Below are positions 8,701 to 14,617 of a stretch of 16,266 nt of DNA, piece by piece. Below the pieces are notes generated by a model, which searched no databases, had not been told where the DNA came from, and saw only the letters and a list, made by a program, of their open reading frames with translations. This DNA comes from an uncultured Flavobacteriales bacterium (GTDB lineage Bacteria > Bacteroidota > Bacteroidia > Flavobacteriales_D > Sanyastnellaceae). The stretch covers positions 1 through 16,266 of the forward strand of contig CALKUW010000085.1 of assembly GCA_937996585.1 (NCBI GenBank). The letters run 5' to 3'. Position 1 is the stretch's first letter, and every line of letters begins with the position of its first letter. A program made the position numbers and the translations under genes.

Positions 8701-10893
8701 AGCCGTGAGCACATAAGCGCCCGGCGGCAACGCGCTCCAATCTGCCGCATCCACCATTCCGCCCGGACCATCGAGCTGGAGCTCAACAGGCTCCTCTCCT
8801 CCGGTCGCCGATGCGGTCAACAGGGCGTTACCCGTGGCACAATCCACCACGGAAACCTCGGCGTCCAGAGCGACAGGGGGCAGGGTGGTGACCTCCACCG
8901 TCGCTGCCGCGGAGCACCCATTGTCGTCCATGGCACCCACAGCATAGGTGCCGGGGGACAATCCATTGATCGTCTCTCCGGTACCTGCAGGGGCACCGCC
9001 ACCATCTGTCCAGGTGAACGCGAAGGGGGCTGTCCCGCCCACGGCGGAAACCGTGGCTTCACCATCGTCACCGGCGCAACCAACCGGCACCGCTTCGAGC
9101 GTAAGCTCCACAGGCTCCGGCGCCGTCAATTCCACCTCGGAAACCGCCTGGCATCCTTGCCCGTCCGTGACTTCAACGGCATACGAGCCCGGTCCCAACC
9201 CTTCGACGGAAGCTGAAATGGTGGGCGCCACATCCCCCGTCCACAGGTAATTGTATTCCGGCGTTCCCCCGGTGGCTTCAGCAGAAACCGACCCCGTCTC
9301 CTCCCCCGCGCACAGCGGATCGGCGGCGGTGATGATGAGGAGCAGCGAATCCGGAGAAACAAGCGCCACCAATGTGTCGAGCAGGCAACCCGATGCGTCG
9401 GTGATGCCCAGCCCATAGAGTCCCGCAGGGAGTTCTGTCGCCGTCAGGCCCAATGCCACGACCTGCTCCGTCTCCGCATCCACCCAGGCTGCGTTGTAGG
9501 GTGCCAATCCACCCGAGGGCACGGCTTCGAGAGATCCAGAAGCCGACAAGGGGCCCGCTGCACAGAGCGGATCCTCAACAACCAGGTTGACAGTCAGGGG
9601 GTCGGGATCGACAAGCTCTGCCGTCCCGGACGCCTGGCATCCATTGGCGTCCACCGTTGAGAAAGCATAAGAGCCGGCCGGCACGCCGGACAGGAAATCC
9701 CCCGTAAGCGTCGTGCCGTCATCCAAGGTCCAAGTGGTGGTGAATTCCGGGGTTCCCCCGAAAGGCACCGCGCCCACCACGCCATCCACGAAACCCGGGC
9801 AACTCGGTGGGTCGAGAAACGCCTCGACCTCCAGAAGGTCAGGGGATTCCACCTCCACGGAGCCCGCCCCAACACAGCCGTCCGAGGCCGTGACCAGCAC
9901 ATCATAGGTCCCCGGCGCCAGATTGGTCAAGGTGTCGAGGTCAGCCCCGGACTGTGCAAAGCCACCGGGTCCCGACCATTCGAAGAGGGCCGCATCCGCA
10001 AAGCTGGCGCTCGCTTGCCCGTCCTCTTCTCCAAAGCAACTGATGCCTTCGGAACCCATGGCCACGTCAACCGGGGCCGGCGCCTCAAGGAAGGCCGTCG
10101 CAGATTGGGCGCATCCACCGGTGTCGGTGGCCGTCACCAGGTATCCCCCGGCCTCGAGTCCACTGATGTCAGCCGCATTGCCCACGATGTTGCCCTGATC
10201 GTCTTCCCAGACGAAGGTGAAGCCACCACCCAGGCCCCCCGTCGCCACAGCAGCCACCGAACCGTCCGCAAAACCGAAACAACTCGGATCGGTCGGGAAG
10301 GTCAGCACTTCGACATCGGGTATCTCCACCGTGATGATGTCCTGATCCGAACAACCGCTGGCGTCCGTTGCAGAGACGAGCACCACTTGCTCGCACACGT
10401 CCGTGCCGATCGGACCGGTTTCGGCCGCATCGTGGGACCACGAATAGGTGATGTCGCCTTGGCCGAAGTTGGGTGTGACCGTGATTTCACCTGAACACGG
10501 ATCATCGCAGGTCGGCAACCGGGTGACGGCAGCAGAGATGAAGAAGGGGAACGGCTCGTTCAGGGTGGCACCCAAGGCGGAGCATCCGGGAATGAAAACG
10601 AGGTAACTGCCCGGCCCAAGCCCGGCCTGCACGGCACCGAACAGCGTATCGTTGTCCTGCAGCCAATACACATCCTCGGAACCGACCCCATCTGGAAGCG
10701 CGACGGAGAGCACGCCATCATCGGCACCACTGCAGGAAATGGGCTGAAGGACGTCGACCTCATCCGGACATTGCGCCCGGGTCAGGAAGGGGGTGGAAAA
10801 CGCCAGAAAGAGAAACATGCGGGACAAGCCGACCGCAAGCCATCCCGTGAAAACGGGAACTTCCGATCGATATGCTCCTCCGCTCTGCTTCAT
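5755..10893 (-). CDS. Giant SprB-repeat adhesin with type B T9SS sorting domain (1712 aa)
   Basis: This is a secreted surface protein of the SprB class; in gliding Bacteroidota such proteins act as motile adhesins. A long signal peptide spans about 1-41 (hydrophobic GWLAVGLSRMFLFLAF, then TRAQ before Cys42). Residues 42-1471 hold about 18 divergent units of roughly 80 residues, each opening with a Cys (often SCxGxxDG) and closing with a DxxGC turn after a PGxY strand. Residues 1472-1626 look like two Ig/PKD-type domains. The CHU_C domain is 1627-1712: GFTPNDDGMND, VFNRWGNVL, an AWDG turn, VGTYYYHI and terminal ITIMR. There is no Lys after residue 2, and only five Arg in the repeats. The ATG at 10893 is preferred over a TTG at 10929. 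It lies 49 bases after one PorP gene and overlaps the next by ATGA. Gliding versus attachment cannot be decided from sequence. Confidence 0.93.
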   Translation of the reverse strand: MKQSGGAYRSEVPVFTGWLAVGLSRMFLFLAFSTPFLTRAQCPDEVDVLQPISCSGADDGVLSVALPDGVGSEDVYWLQDNDTLFGAVQAGLGPGSYLVFIPGCSALGATLNEPFPFFISAAVTRLPTCDDPCSGEITVTPNFGQGDITYSWSHDAAETGPIGTDVCEQVVLVSATDASGCSDQDIITVEIPDVEVLTFPTDPSCFGFADGSVAAVATGGLGGGFTFVWEDDQGNIVGNAADISGLEAGGYLVTATDTGGCAQSATAFLEAPAPVDVAMGSEGISCFGEEDGQASASFADAALFEWSGPGGFAQSGADLDTLTNLAPGTYDVLVTASDGCVGAGSVEVESPDLLEVEAFLDPPSCPGFVDGVVGAVPFGGTPEFTTTWTLDDGTTLTGDFLSGVPAGSYAFSTVDANGCQASGTAELVDPDPLTVNLVVEDPLCAAGPLSASGSLEAVPSGGLAPYNAAWVDAETEQVVALGLTATELPAGLYGLGITDASGCLLDTLVALVSPDSLLLIITAADPLCAGEETGSVSAEATGGTPEYNYLWTGDVAPTISASVEGLGPGSYAVEVTDGQGCQAVSEVELTAPEPVELTLEAVPVGCAGDDGEATVSAVGGTAPFAFTWTDGGGAPAGTGETINGLSPGTYAVGAMDDNGCSAAATVEVTTLPPVALDAEVSVVDCATGNALLTASATGGEEPVELQLDGPGGMVDAADWSALPPGAYVLTASDVRGCTDSLAFTVDPAITLVTEVIPFGCGSAGSVTVDVTGGDPEAALVFSSAELGPPTMASANSATWEDLAAGSYTIAVGDGTCTVEETVEMTGVTLFDWTVSVADYACQAAPGSISIAVDGGTEPVESTGSSADGSVTWSTLVNDTLSPGTYTLSVTDAVGCQRDTTVEVGSLPALSLEVTASDISCFGADDGTIEVVTGGGSEPITVGADGPEGLVLPPFTAMTAGVYQVGVVDDRGCTADTTVEVLEPAPIDVESSVTPESCAGTSDGAVVVTASGGTGNLNVQWDGGPGEEGWSGLGSGTYTWSVSDENGCDTTGTLEVLNAGSLTAEAVVLPAACEDGVPEGAVQVVLQGSAPSATVLLGGLPADDQDITDSTGTWTWSDLAAGTYGWSAEVGEGCSASGQVEVDLPDPLVFAASVTLPSCSGETGSVESIPYGGIQPLYLHWSGLTTSGDTLQGEGLAADLPEGTYTWSLTDNGGCTADTTIEIAALSEGPTLTQELTQPSCGGALVGSAILTPSGGISPYDIVVQGAADTTDLPFLIPGAYPLVLTDSAGCAFHDTILIETASDFELMAEVVPAACFNSEDGEVYFSTENGQGPVEYTFVGPFGAQAVGDTVSGLGAGVYEVTAIDSAGCPSVLFVEVGSPPPLVVVLDSLLRPSCAGDFDGYLAVSATGGSGDPSTFIFQWTLDGAGFEDGPDIAGLGEGQYAVVAVDSAGCTGSIASIPLVAQGDVSLMIPADTALCAGQPLVLEALAEGATEASWSIVDGTGGPGLSGSTPSVTEGDGQWVFTATRLGCVRSDTVQVVGWALPVPDAGEDQLIASGATAALGATDAPSDWSYQWYPEGDVAFPESATTPTEPLEQTTTFLLEATTAEGCQATDTVVIEVLGTLDIPSGFTPNDDGMNDRWNLGGLEQYPSAEITVFNRWGNVLLTRGINDPAWDGTINGIPVPVGTYYYHIRVDEPAMQAEWTGPITIMR
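5758..6015 (-). other. CHU_C type B sorting domain of the giant adhesin
   Basis: These are the last 86 codons of the adhesin gene. The FTPNDDGMND entry motif, the VFNRWGN core and the final Ile-Met-Arg match the gliding-motility-associated C-terminal domain. In known examples it serves as the T9SS export signal and, unlike type A tails, depends on a PorP/SprF-type partner. The final Arg is coded CGA, so CGA-TGA contains the start codon of the next gene. Confidence 0.9.
6481..10770 (-). repeat. About 18 tandem SprB-type protein repeats
   Basis: The coding region for residues 42-1471 consists of tandem units averaging about 79 codons. Each unit follows a Cys-x-Gly-x-x-Asp-Gly opening, a GG turn, a Trp strand, an L-x-x-G-x-Y strand and a D-x-x-G-Cys turn. 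Units have diverged strongly: openings include SCFGFADG, SCPGFVDG, GCAGDDG, ACQAAPG and ACEDGVPEG. I see no long exact DNA repeats. Two cysteines per unit fit one disulfide per repeat, which is an inference. The count is by eye, and the first two units are irregular. Confidence 0.85.
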
Positions 10894-10942
10894 CAGCGCA
10901 ATGGATGGTATACGGTGGTCGGGCACCAAGGTTTCCTGCCCA

Positions 10943-11893
10943 TCATTGGAAAGCGGCGCAGGGGACGTGGCCCGATTTGATGGGGCAGGCCAGCAGGCCG
11001 ACCATGACCTCGTGGGTATTCGATGACGCCTGGCTCAAGGGTCCCACATTCCAATCGTAGGCGTAGCTCACCGTGACATTCTCCATCACCTTCAGGGTCA
11101 CCAGACCCGAGAGGGCCGTCTCATTGCGGTAGCCGAGGCCGAAGCGGATGACCTCATCGTAGTCGAACATCGCCTGTACATCCACCGCCACGGGGGCGCC
11201 CGCAGAGAAGCGCAAGGAGCCTGCCGGGTGGAAACTCCAAGGTCCCTCCAGGCGGATGAGGGTGCCGCCATTGAAGCTCACATGCCTTTGGAAGCGCGTA
11301 TCCAATCCCCATTGGTCCACGGCGGGCTCAATGAGGTTCTGTATGGACAGACCCCAGAAGGTGTACTTGTTGTAGGTCCACACCCCGAAGTCCAGGGTCG
11401 GTGCCAAGAGCTGGTTGGCACTGGATGTGATGGCGGGATCATTGCCCGCCTGGAAGTCCGGAAGGACGATTTCGCCCAGGGACAACCGATACTGCATGAA
11501 ACCGACCGCAGCGCCAGCCGCCAGCCGCCAACCCTGCGACATCTTGAGGTGGTAGGCATAGGCGAGGTCCAACTGGGTGAACCCGTACGGTCCTGCCGAG
11601 TCGTCGGTCACGCGACCGCCAAACCCGTGGATGCCTCCGCCCGCAGAGCGGCCGAGCTCGCCCTGCAGATTGGCAAAGGCCGTCATGGGGGCCCCGTCGA
11701 AGCCCGCCCATTGCTGACGAAAGCCCGCTTTGAGCTCCAGACAATCCGTAAAGCCCGCAAAGGCAGGATTCTCCTGGAAGTAATTGAACTGCCAATTGGT
11801 GCGCAACGGCAATTGCTGCGCCTGCACGGATCCTGCCTGCCACAGGACAAGCAGCAGGACGGAGGCGGGAAAATGTCGGAAAAACTGCTTCAT
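10943..11893 (-). CDS. PorP/SprF-family outer-membrane protein, partner of the small cargo
   Basis: The 316-residue product has a clear signal peptide (MKQFFRHF, then a hydrophobic run, cut near VQAQ at 22-26). The PorP/SprF hallmark follows: an FQENPAFAGFTD motif at 39-50, then FRQQWAGFDGAPMTAFANL at 58-76. Further on are GGGIHGFGGRVTDDSAG, an LDLAYAYHLKM strand, and repeated glycine/aromatic beta strands. This is a textbook member of the family, which supports export or anchoring of CHU_C-tailed cargo at the outer membrane. The ATG at 11893 overlaps the stop of the upstream cargo gene as ATGA, so translation is likely coupled. The next gene, the giant adhesin, starts 49 bases downstream. 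It differs clearly from the second PorP protein of this operon, so the two are not a recent duplication. Confidence 0.93.
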   Translation of the reverse strand: MKQFFRHFPASVLLLVLWQAGSVQAQQLPLRTNWQFNYFQENPAFAGFTDCLELKAGFRQQWAGFDGAPMTAFANLQGELGRSAGGGIHGFGGRVTDDSAGPYGFTQLDLAYAYHLKMSQGWRLAAGAAVGFMQYRLSLGEIVLPDFQAGNDPAITSSANQLLAPTLDFGVWTYNKYTFWGLSIQNLIEPAVDQWGLDTRFQRHVSFNGGTLIRLEGPWSFHPAGSLRFSAGAPVAVDVQAMFDYDEVIRFGLGYRNETALSGLVTLKVMENVTVSYAYDWNVGPLSQASSNTHEVMVGLLACPIKSGHVPCAAFQ

Positions 11894-12879
11894 CGGATGA
11901 TGGCGACATGCCCGGTCTCAGGCGGAATGGGCAACGTCTCGTCGTTGAGCTCGATCACGTAGTAGTAGGTACCCGGGGTCAGCGGCTTGCCTGAACGGCC
12001 CTTGCCGTCCCATGGCTGCGCATATCCCAGTGAACGGTGCACCAACTGTCCCCAGCGATTGAACACCTCCACCTTGACTCCGGGAAAGGCGCTGATGCCG
12101 TCGATGCCCCAGAAATCATTGATGCCATCGTCATTGGGCGTGAAGCTGTTGGGCACGCCAATGGGGGACCCGACCGTCACGGTCACGGAGCTGCTGACCT
12201 GGCAGTCCCCAATGACGCCGTCCACCTGGTAGGTGATGGTTTCTGCGGGGGTCACCGTCGTGGTGCCCTGATCCGGATCCGAGAGGTAGAAATCCGGCGT
12301 CCATGTATAGCCATACACAGGGTCGCCTCCAACGACCTCGAGCGTCTGGGAGTCTCCCGGAATCACGTTGTAGTTGCAGCAGGCGTCCATGGTCACCCCG
12401 GAGCCCTCCAGTTCTACGTACATCGCGCAAAGGGTGTCGGAAGGGTCGTGCTCCGTGCCGATGAGGAGGAAGTACTCCGAATCGTGGGTCAACGTGGAGG
12501 ATTCCCAAATCAGGTCATCGACACCGGAGATGCACGGACCCATGGCGGTCAGGACTGCCGCATCACAGGGATCTCCTGCGGCGGACACCACCACGGCAGA
12601 AAGGGTGTCGGGTCCGGCGGCGCCTTCGCAATTCACCTGGGTGATGCGGATGCGTGCATTGCCCGGATTCTCGAAGTTGTGGTTGGACCGGAACTTCAGG
12701 ACGGCCACGTGCGTCGCGTCGATGCACTCGAAATCGAGGAAGGCAGCATCGGTGATGAACACCGAAGTCGGATCCTCCGGACAGAGGGTCAGGGGATTGT
12801 TGCAGGATTGCGCCGCCATGTTGGCCGGCAACAAAGCGAGGAACATGGGGATGAGGATCCCGATTCTGTGTGCTTGCAT
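11890..12879 (-). CDS. Type B-sorted (CHU_C) secreted protein, 329 aa
   Basis: This is the first gene of the four-gene surface operon. A signal peptide covers about 1-24 (MQAHRIGILIPMFLALLPANMAAQ). Residues 25-170 form an unrecognised beta-rich domain with many Cys, including a Cys-Cys pair at 167-168. Residues 172-236 form an Ig-like domain of the kind often found before CHU_C (YTWTPDFYLSDPD, then PAETITYQVD and a closing Cys). The CHU_C domain is 242-329: VPNSFTPNDDGINDFW, VEVFNRWGQLV, PWDGKGRSGKPL, PGTYYYVIEL and terminal HVAIIR. The ATG at 12879 is chosen because it puts the signal peptide at the N-terminus; the frame is open 22 codons further upstream without one. Its stop overlaps the start of the PorP-type partner. 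Lys and Arg occur at normal spacing, unlike in the giant adhesin. The function of the N-terminal domain is unknown. Confidence 0.92.
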   Translation of the reverse strand: MQAHRIGILIPMFLALLPANMAAQSCNNPLTLCPEDPTSVFITDAAFLDFECIDATHVAVLKFRSNHNFENPGNARIRITQVNCEGAAGPDTLSAVVVSAAGDPCDAAVLTAMGPCISGVDDLIWESSTLTHDSEYFLLIGTEHDPSDTLCAMYVELEGSGVTMDACCNYNVIPGDSQTLEVVGGDPVYGYTWTPDFYLSDPDQGTTTVTPAETITYQVDGVIGDCQVSSSVTVTVGSPIGVPNSFTPNDDGINDFWGIDGISAFPGVKVEVFNRWGQLVHRSLGYAQPWDGKGRSGKPLTPGTYYYVIELNDETLPIPPETGHVAIIR

Positions 12880-12890
12880 GGGTGCTGTAT

Positions 12891-12898
12891 CGAAGGTA
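12891..12898 (-). promoter_or_regulatory. Candidate Bacteroidota -7 promoter element of the surface operon
   Basis: On the minus strand the sequence reads TACCTTCG, differing by one base from the Bacteroidota -7 consensus TAnnTTTG, and lies 11 bases before the ATG of the first operon gene. No good -33 TTTG/TTG element is seen at the expected distance upstream, so the call is weak. Confidence 0.3.
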
Positions 12899-12912
12899 GA
12901 GCCGTCAGCGGG

Positions 12913-12927
12913 CCGTACGGGACGTCC
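12913..12927. promoter_or_regulatory. Two abutting 8-bp palindromes upstream of the surface operon
   Basis: CCGTACGG (12913-12920) and GGACGTCC (12920-12927) share one G. They sit 15 bases upstream of the candidate -7 element, inside the 102-base gap between the biotin carrier gene and the operon. A regulator-binding site is a plausible reading, but GC-rich DNA yields such palindromes by chance. Confidence 0.2.
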
Positions 12928-12935
12928 GCCATCTA

Positions 12936-12944
12936 TTATCCACA
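12936..12944 (+). promoter_or_regulatory. Perfect DnaA-box sequence (TTATCCACA)
   Basis: The nonamer TTATCCACA is an exact match to the consensus DnaA box. It lies in the short gap upstream of the surface operon. A second box, an AT-rich unwinding element or dnaA/dnaN genes are not seen nearby, so it is not evidence of an origin. It could be a DnaA-titration or regulatory site, or chance. Confidence 0.3.
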
Positions 12945-12981
12945 ACGAAGGGTGGTTAAGGGACGTTGCCCGAAACCTGCG

Positions 12982-13446
12982 TCAATCCGCCATGGAAATC
13001 AGCACCGCTTCCTTCTCCACGGCGTTTCCGGCTTCGACACCGATGGAGGAAATCACACCGGACATTCCAGCCCTGAGCACGTTTTCCATTTTCATGGCCT
13101 CCAGGACGAGCATAGCCTCCCCTTCTTCTACGGATTGGCCCTCCTTGACGAGGACTTCGATGACCTTGCCCGGCATGGGTGCCCGCAATTCGCGGGACAG
13201 GTTGCCCGCGCCCTCCTCGATGCCCATGCGTTCCATGAGCTCCTCCCGAAGGCCGCGCTCCGCCCAGCGGTCCCCGACGCCGTCCATCTTGACGGACCAA
13301 GAGCCGCCTGCCTCGCGCTGGACGGAAACCTGGTGGTTCCGGTGGCCGATACGCACCCACCACCGGCCCCGCTCATCTCGGTGAAGACGGGCTTCGCCTG
13401 ATGCCGGCGGCACCTCCTTTCCCTGGGCGTTGCGAAAACGGGGCAT
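12982..13446 (-). CDS. Biotin carboxyl carrier protein of an acyl-CoA carboxylase
   Basis: The 154-residue protein ends in a biotinyl/lipoyl domain. It has the APMPG entry turn (89-93), the hinge VKEGQSVEEGEAMLVLEAMKMEN and the closing VEAGNAVEKEAVLI. Lys119 in EAMKM (116-120) is the expected biotin attachment site. The N-terminal 85 residues are a basic, Trp-containing region of the size seen in the small stand-alone carrier subunits of Bacteroidota acetyl-/propionyl-CoA-type carboxylases. Such a protein carries carboxybiotin between the biotin carboxylase and the carboxyltransferase. Neither partner enzyme is in the window, so the exact complex cannot be named. The ATG at 13446 is chosen because upstream codons run into the divergent hemW gene. 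It shares a 39-bp divergent gap with hemW. Confidence 0.9.
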   Translation of the reverse strand: MPRFRNAQGKEVPPASGEARLHRDERGRWWVRIGHRNHQVSVQREAGGSWSVKMDGVGDRWAERGLREELMERMGIEEGAGNLSRELRAPMPGKVIEVLVKEGQSVEEGEAMLVLEAMKMENVLRAGMSGVISSIGVEAGNAVEKEAVLISMAD

Positions 13447-13449
13447 GGT

Positions 13450-13480
13450 GCAATTTACCGCGCGCCACGGACGAAATTGC
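13450..13480. promoter_or_regulatory. Inverted repeat in the divergent hemW / biotin-carrier promoter region
   Basis: GCAATTT (13450-13456) and AAATTGC (13474-13480) form a perfect 7-bp inverted repeat with a 17-bp spacer. Together they fill nearly the whole 39-bp gap between the two start codons. On the minus strand one arm is part of TAAATTGC, a loose match to the TAnnTTTG element. It may hold overlapping divergent promoters or a dimeric repressor site; both are inferences. Confidence 0.35.
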
Positions 13481-13485
13481 GCCCC

Positions 13486-14607
13486 ATGGCAGGATTGTAT
13501 GTGCACGTCCCTTTTTGCGCGCAGGCCTGCTCGTACTGCGATTTCCACTTCACCACGAAACTCGGGGACCGGGACCGCATGGTCGACGCGCTGGTTGCGG
13601 AAGCAGAGGCCACGCTACCGGAATGGCGCGAACAGCGCTTCCACACCCTTTATTTCGGTGGAGGAACCCCCAGCCTGCTGGGGGCAGCAGCCATCGGCCG
13701 CATTGCCGAATCGGCTTTCACCCATGCCGAATGGAACCTGCGCGAATGGACGGTGGAGGCCAACCCCGAGGACCTGGATCCCGACACCCTGTCGCATCTG
13801 CGGGACATCGGTGTCACCCGCTTGAGCATCGGCATACAGAGTTTCGACCCAGAGGTGCTGCAATGGATGCGCCGCATCCACACGGCCGACAAAGCGGTAC
13901 AGGCGGTAAACGATGCCGCCGCAGCGGGTTTCGAGCACATTTCCGTTGACCTGATGTACGGTCTGCCTGTAGGTGCTGAGGAGCGCTGGGCGGAGGATGT
14001 GCAACGCGCGTGTGACCTGCCCGTCGACCACCTGAGCTGCTACATCCTCACGGCCGAACCGCGGACGCTGTATGGCCGGCAATTGGAAGCGGGCAACATC
14101 GCCACCCCTCCGGACGAATTGGTGCTCCGTCAGTATGACGTGCTGTGCGGGCTCGCCTCCGAAGCCGGATTCGAGCATTACGAAGTGTCCAACTTTGCCC
14201 GTCCGGGCGGGCACAGCCGGCACAATTCGGCGTATTGGGACGGAACGCCCTACCTGGGCATCGGGCCGGGCGCGCACAGCCACAAGGGACAGGACCGCTG
14301 GTGGAATTCCCGATCGAATGCCGCATTCCTCAAACACGCGTCCACCGCGGATTTCCGCGGTCAGCGATCCTCGGAGAAGCTCTCGGGCCGGGACAGGTTC
14401 AATGAGGCACTGATTACAGGGCTCCGGCGCATCCAAGGCGTGGACCCCAACGCACTGGAAACCCAGACAGGATGGACCATTGAGCCCAACGGTGCCCTGG
14501 ACAAACTGCTGGAGGATGGGCGGTGCGAGTGGGTCGATGGGCGGCTGCGCATACCCGAGAAGCACTGGCCGATGGGTGACGCGATCACCCTCGAGCTCAT
14601 GCGATGA
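13486..14607 (+). CDS. hemW: HemW-type radical SAM haem chaperone
   Basis: HemW binds haem and a 4Fe-4S cluster and is thought to deliver haem to cytoplasmic or membrane enzymes; it was often misannotated as an oxygen-independent coproporphyrinogen oxidase. The 373-residue product has the cluster motif CAQACSYCDF with Cys11, Cys15 and Cys18. A GGGTPS glycine motif is at 58-63, VEANPEDLD at 90-98 and TRLSIGIQSF at 111-120. The HemW-typical RHNSAYWDGTPYLGIGPGAHS block is at 245-265, followed by the C-terminal HemW domain. The cluster motif lacks the fourth cysteine (CxxxCxxCxC) seen in true HemN, which supports HemW. The ATG at 13486 is preferred over a TTG three codons upstream, since family members start just before the YVHVPFC segment. 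It is divergent from the biotin carrier gene and converges on the transporter gene with a 10-base gap. Confidence 0.95.
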   Translation: MAGLYVHVPFCAQACSYCDFHFTTKLGDRDRMVDALVAEAEATLPEWREQRFHTLYFGGGTPSLLGAAAIGRIAESAFTHAEWNLREWTVEANPEDLDPDTLSHLRDIGVTRLSIGIQSFDPEVLQWMRRIHTADKAVQAVNDAAAAGFEHISVDLMYGLPVGAEERWAEDVQRACDLPVDHLSCYILTAEPRTLYGRQLEAGNIATPPDELVLRQYDVLCGLASEAGFEHYEVSNFARPGGHSRHNSAYWDGTPYLGIGPGAHSHKGQDRWWNSRSNAAFLKHASTADFRGQRSSEKLSGRDRFNEALITGLRRIQGVDPNALETQTGWTIEPNGALDKLLEDGRCEWVDGRLRIPEKHWPMGDAITLELMR

Positions 14608-14617
14608 GCGCGGCCCA

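Noticed and set aside
6481..10770. A CRISPR array or DNA-level tandem repeat
   Set aside because: The periodicity is at protein level, about 80 residues, with no exact short DNA repeats or unique spacers.
5755..10893. Possible frameshifts or out-of-frame reading explaining the lack of lysine in the giant adhesin
   Set aside because: The Cys-x-Gly...Asp-x-x-Gly-Cys pattern, Trp strands and the final CHU_C domain all appear in one uninterrupted frame, so the composition is real.
10894..10929. A TTG start for the giant adhesin 12 codons upstream of the chosen ATG
   Set aside because: It uses a rare start codon, adds polar residues before the signal peptide and gives no better coupling. The ATG at 10893 gives a plausible signal peptide.
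12880..12981. A replication origin around the DnaA box
   Set aside because: There is only one box, no AT-rich unwinding region and no origin-associated genes in the window.
12037..13401. A 454-codon open frame on the + strand
   Set aside because: It runs antisense across the small type B cargo gene, the promoter gap and the biotin carrier gene. It has no recognisable domain; GC-rich codon use leaves such frames open by chance.
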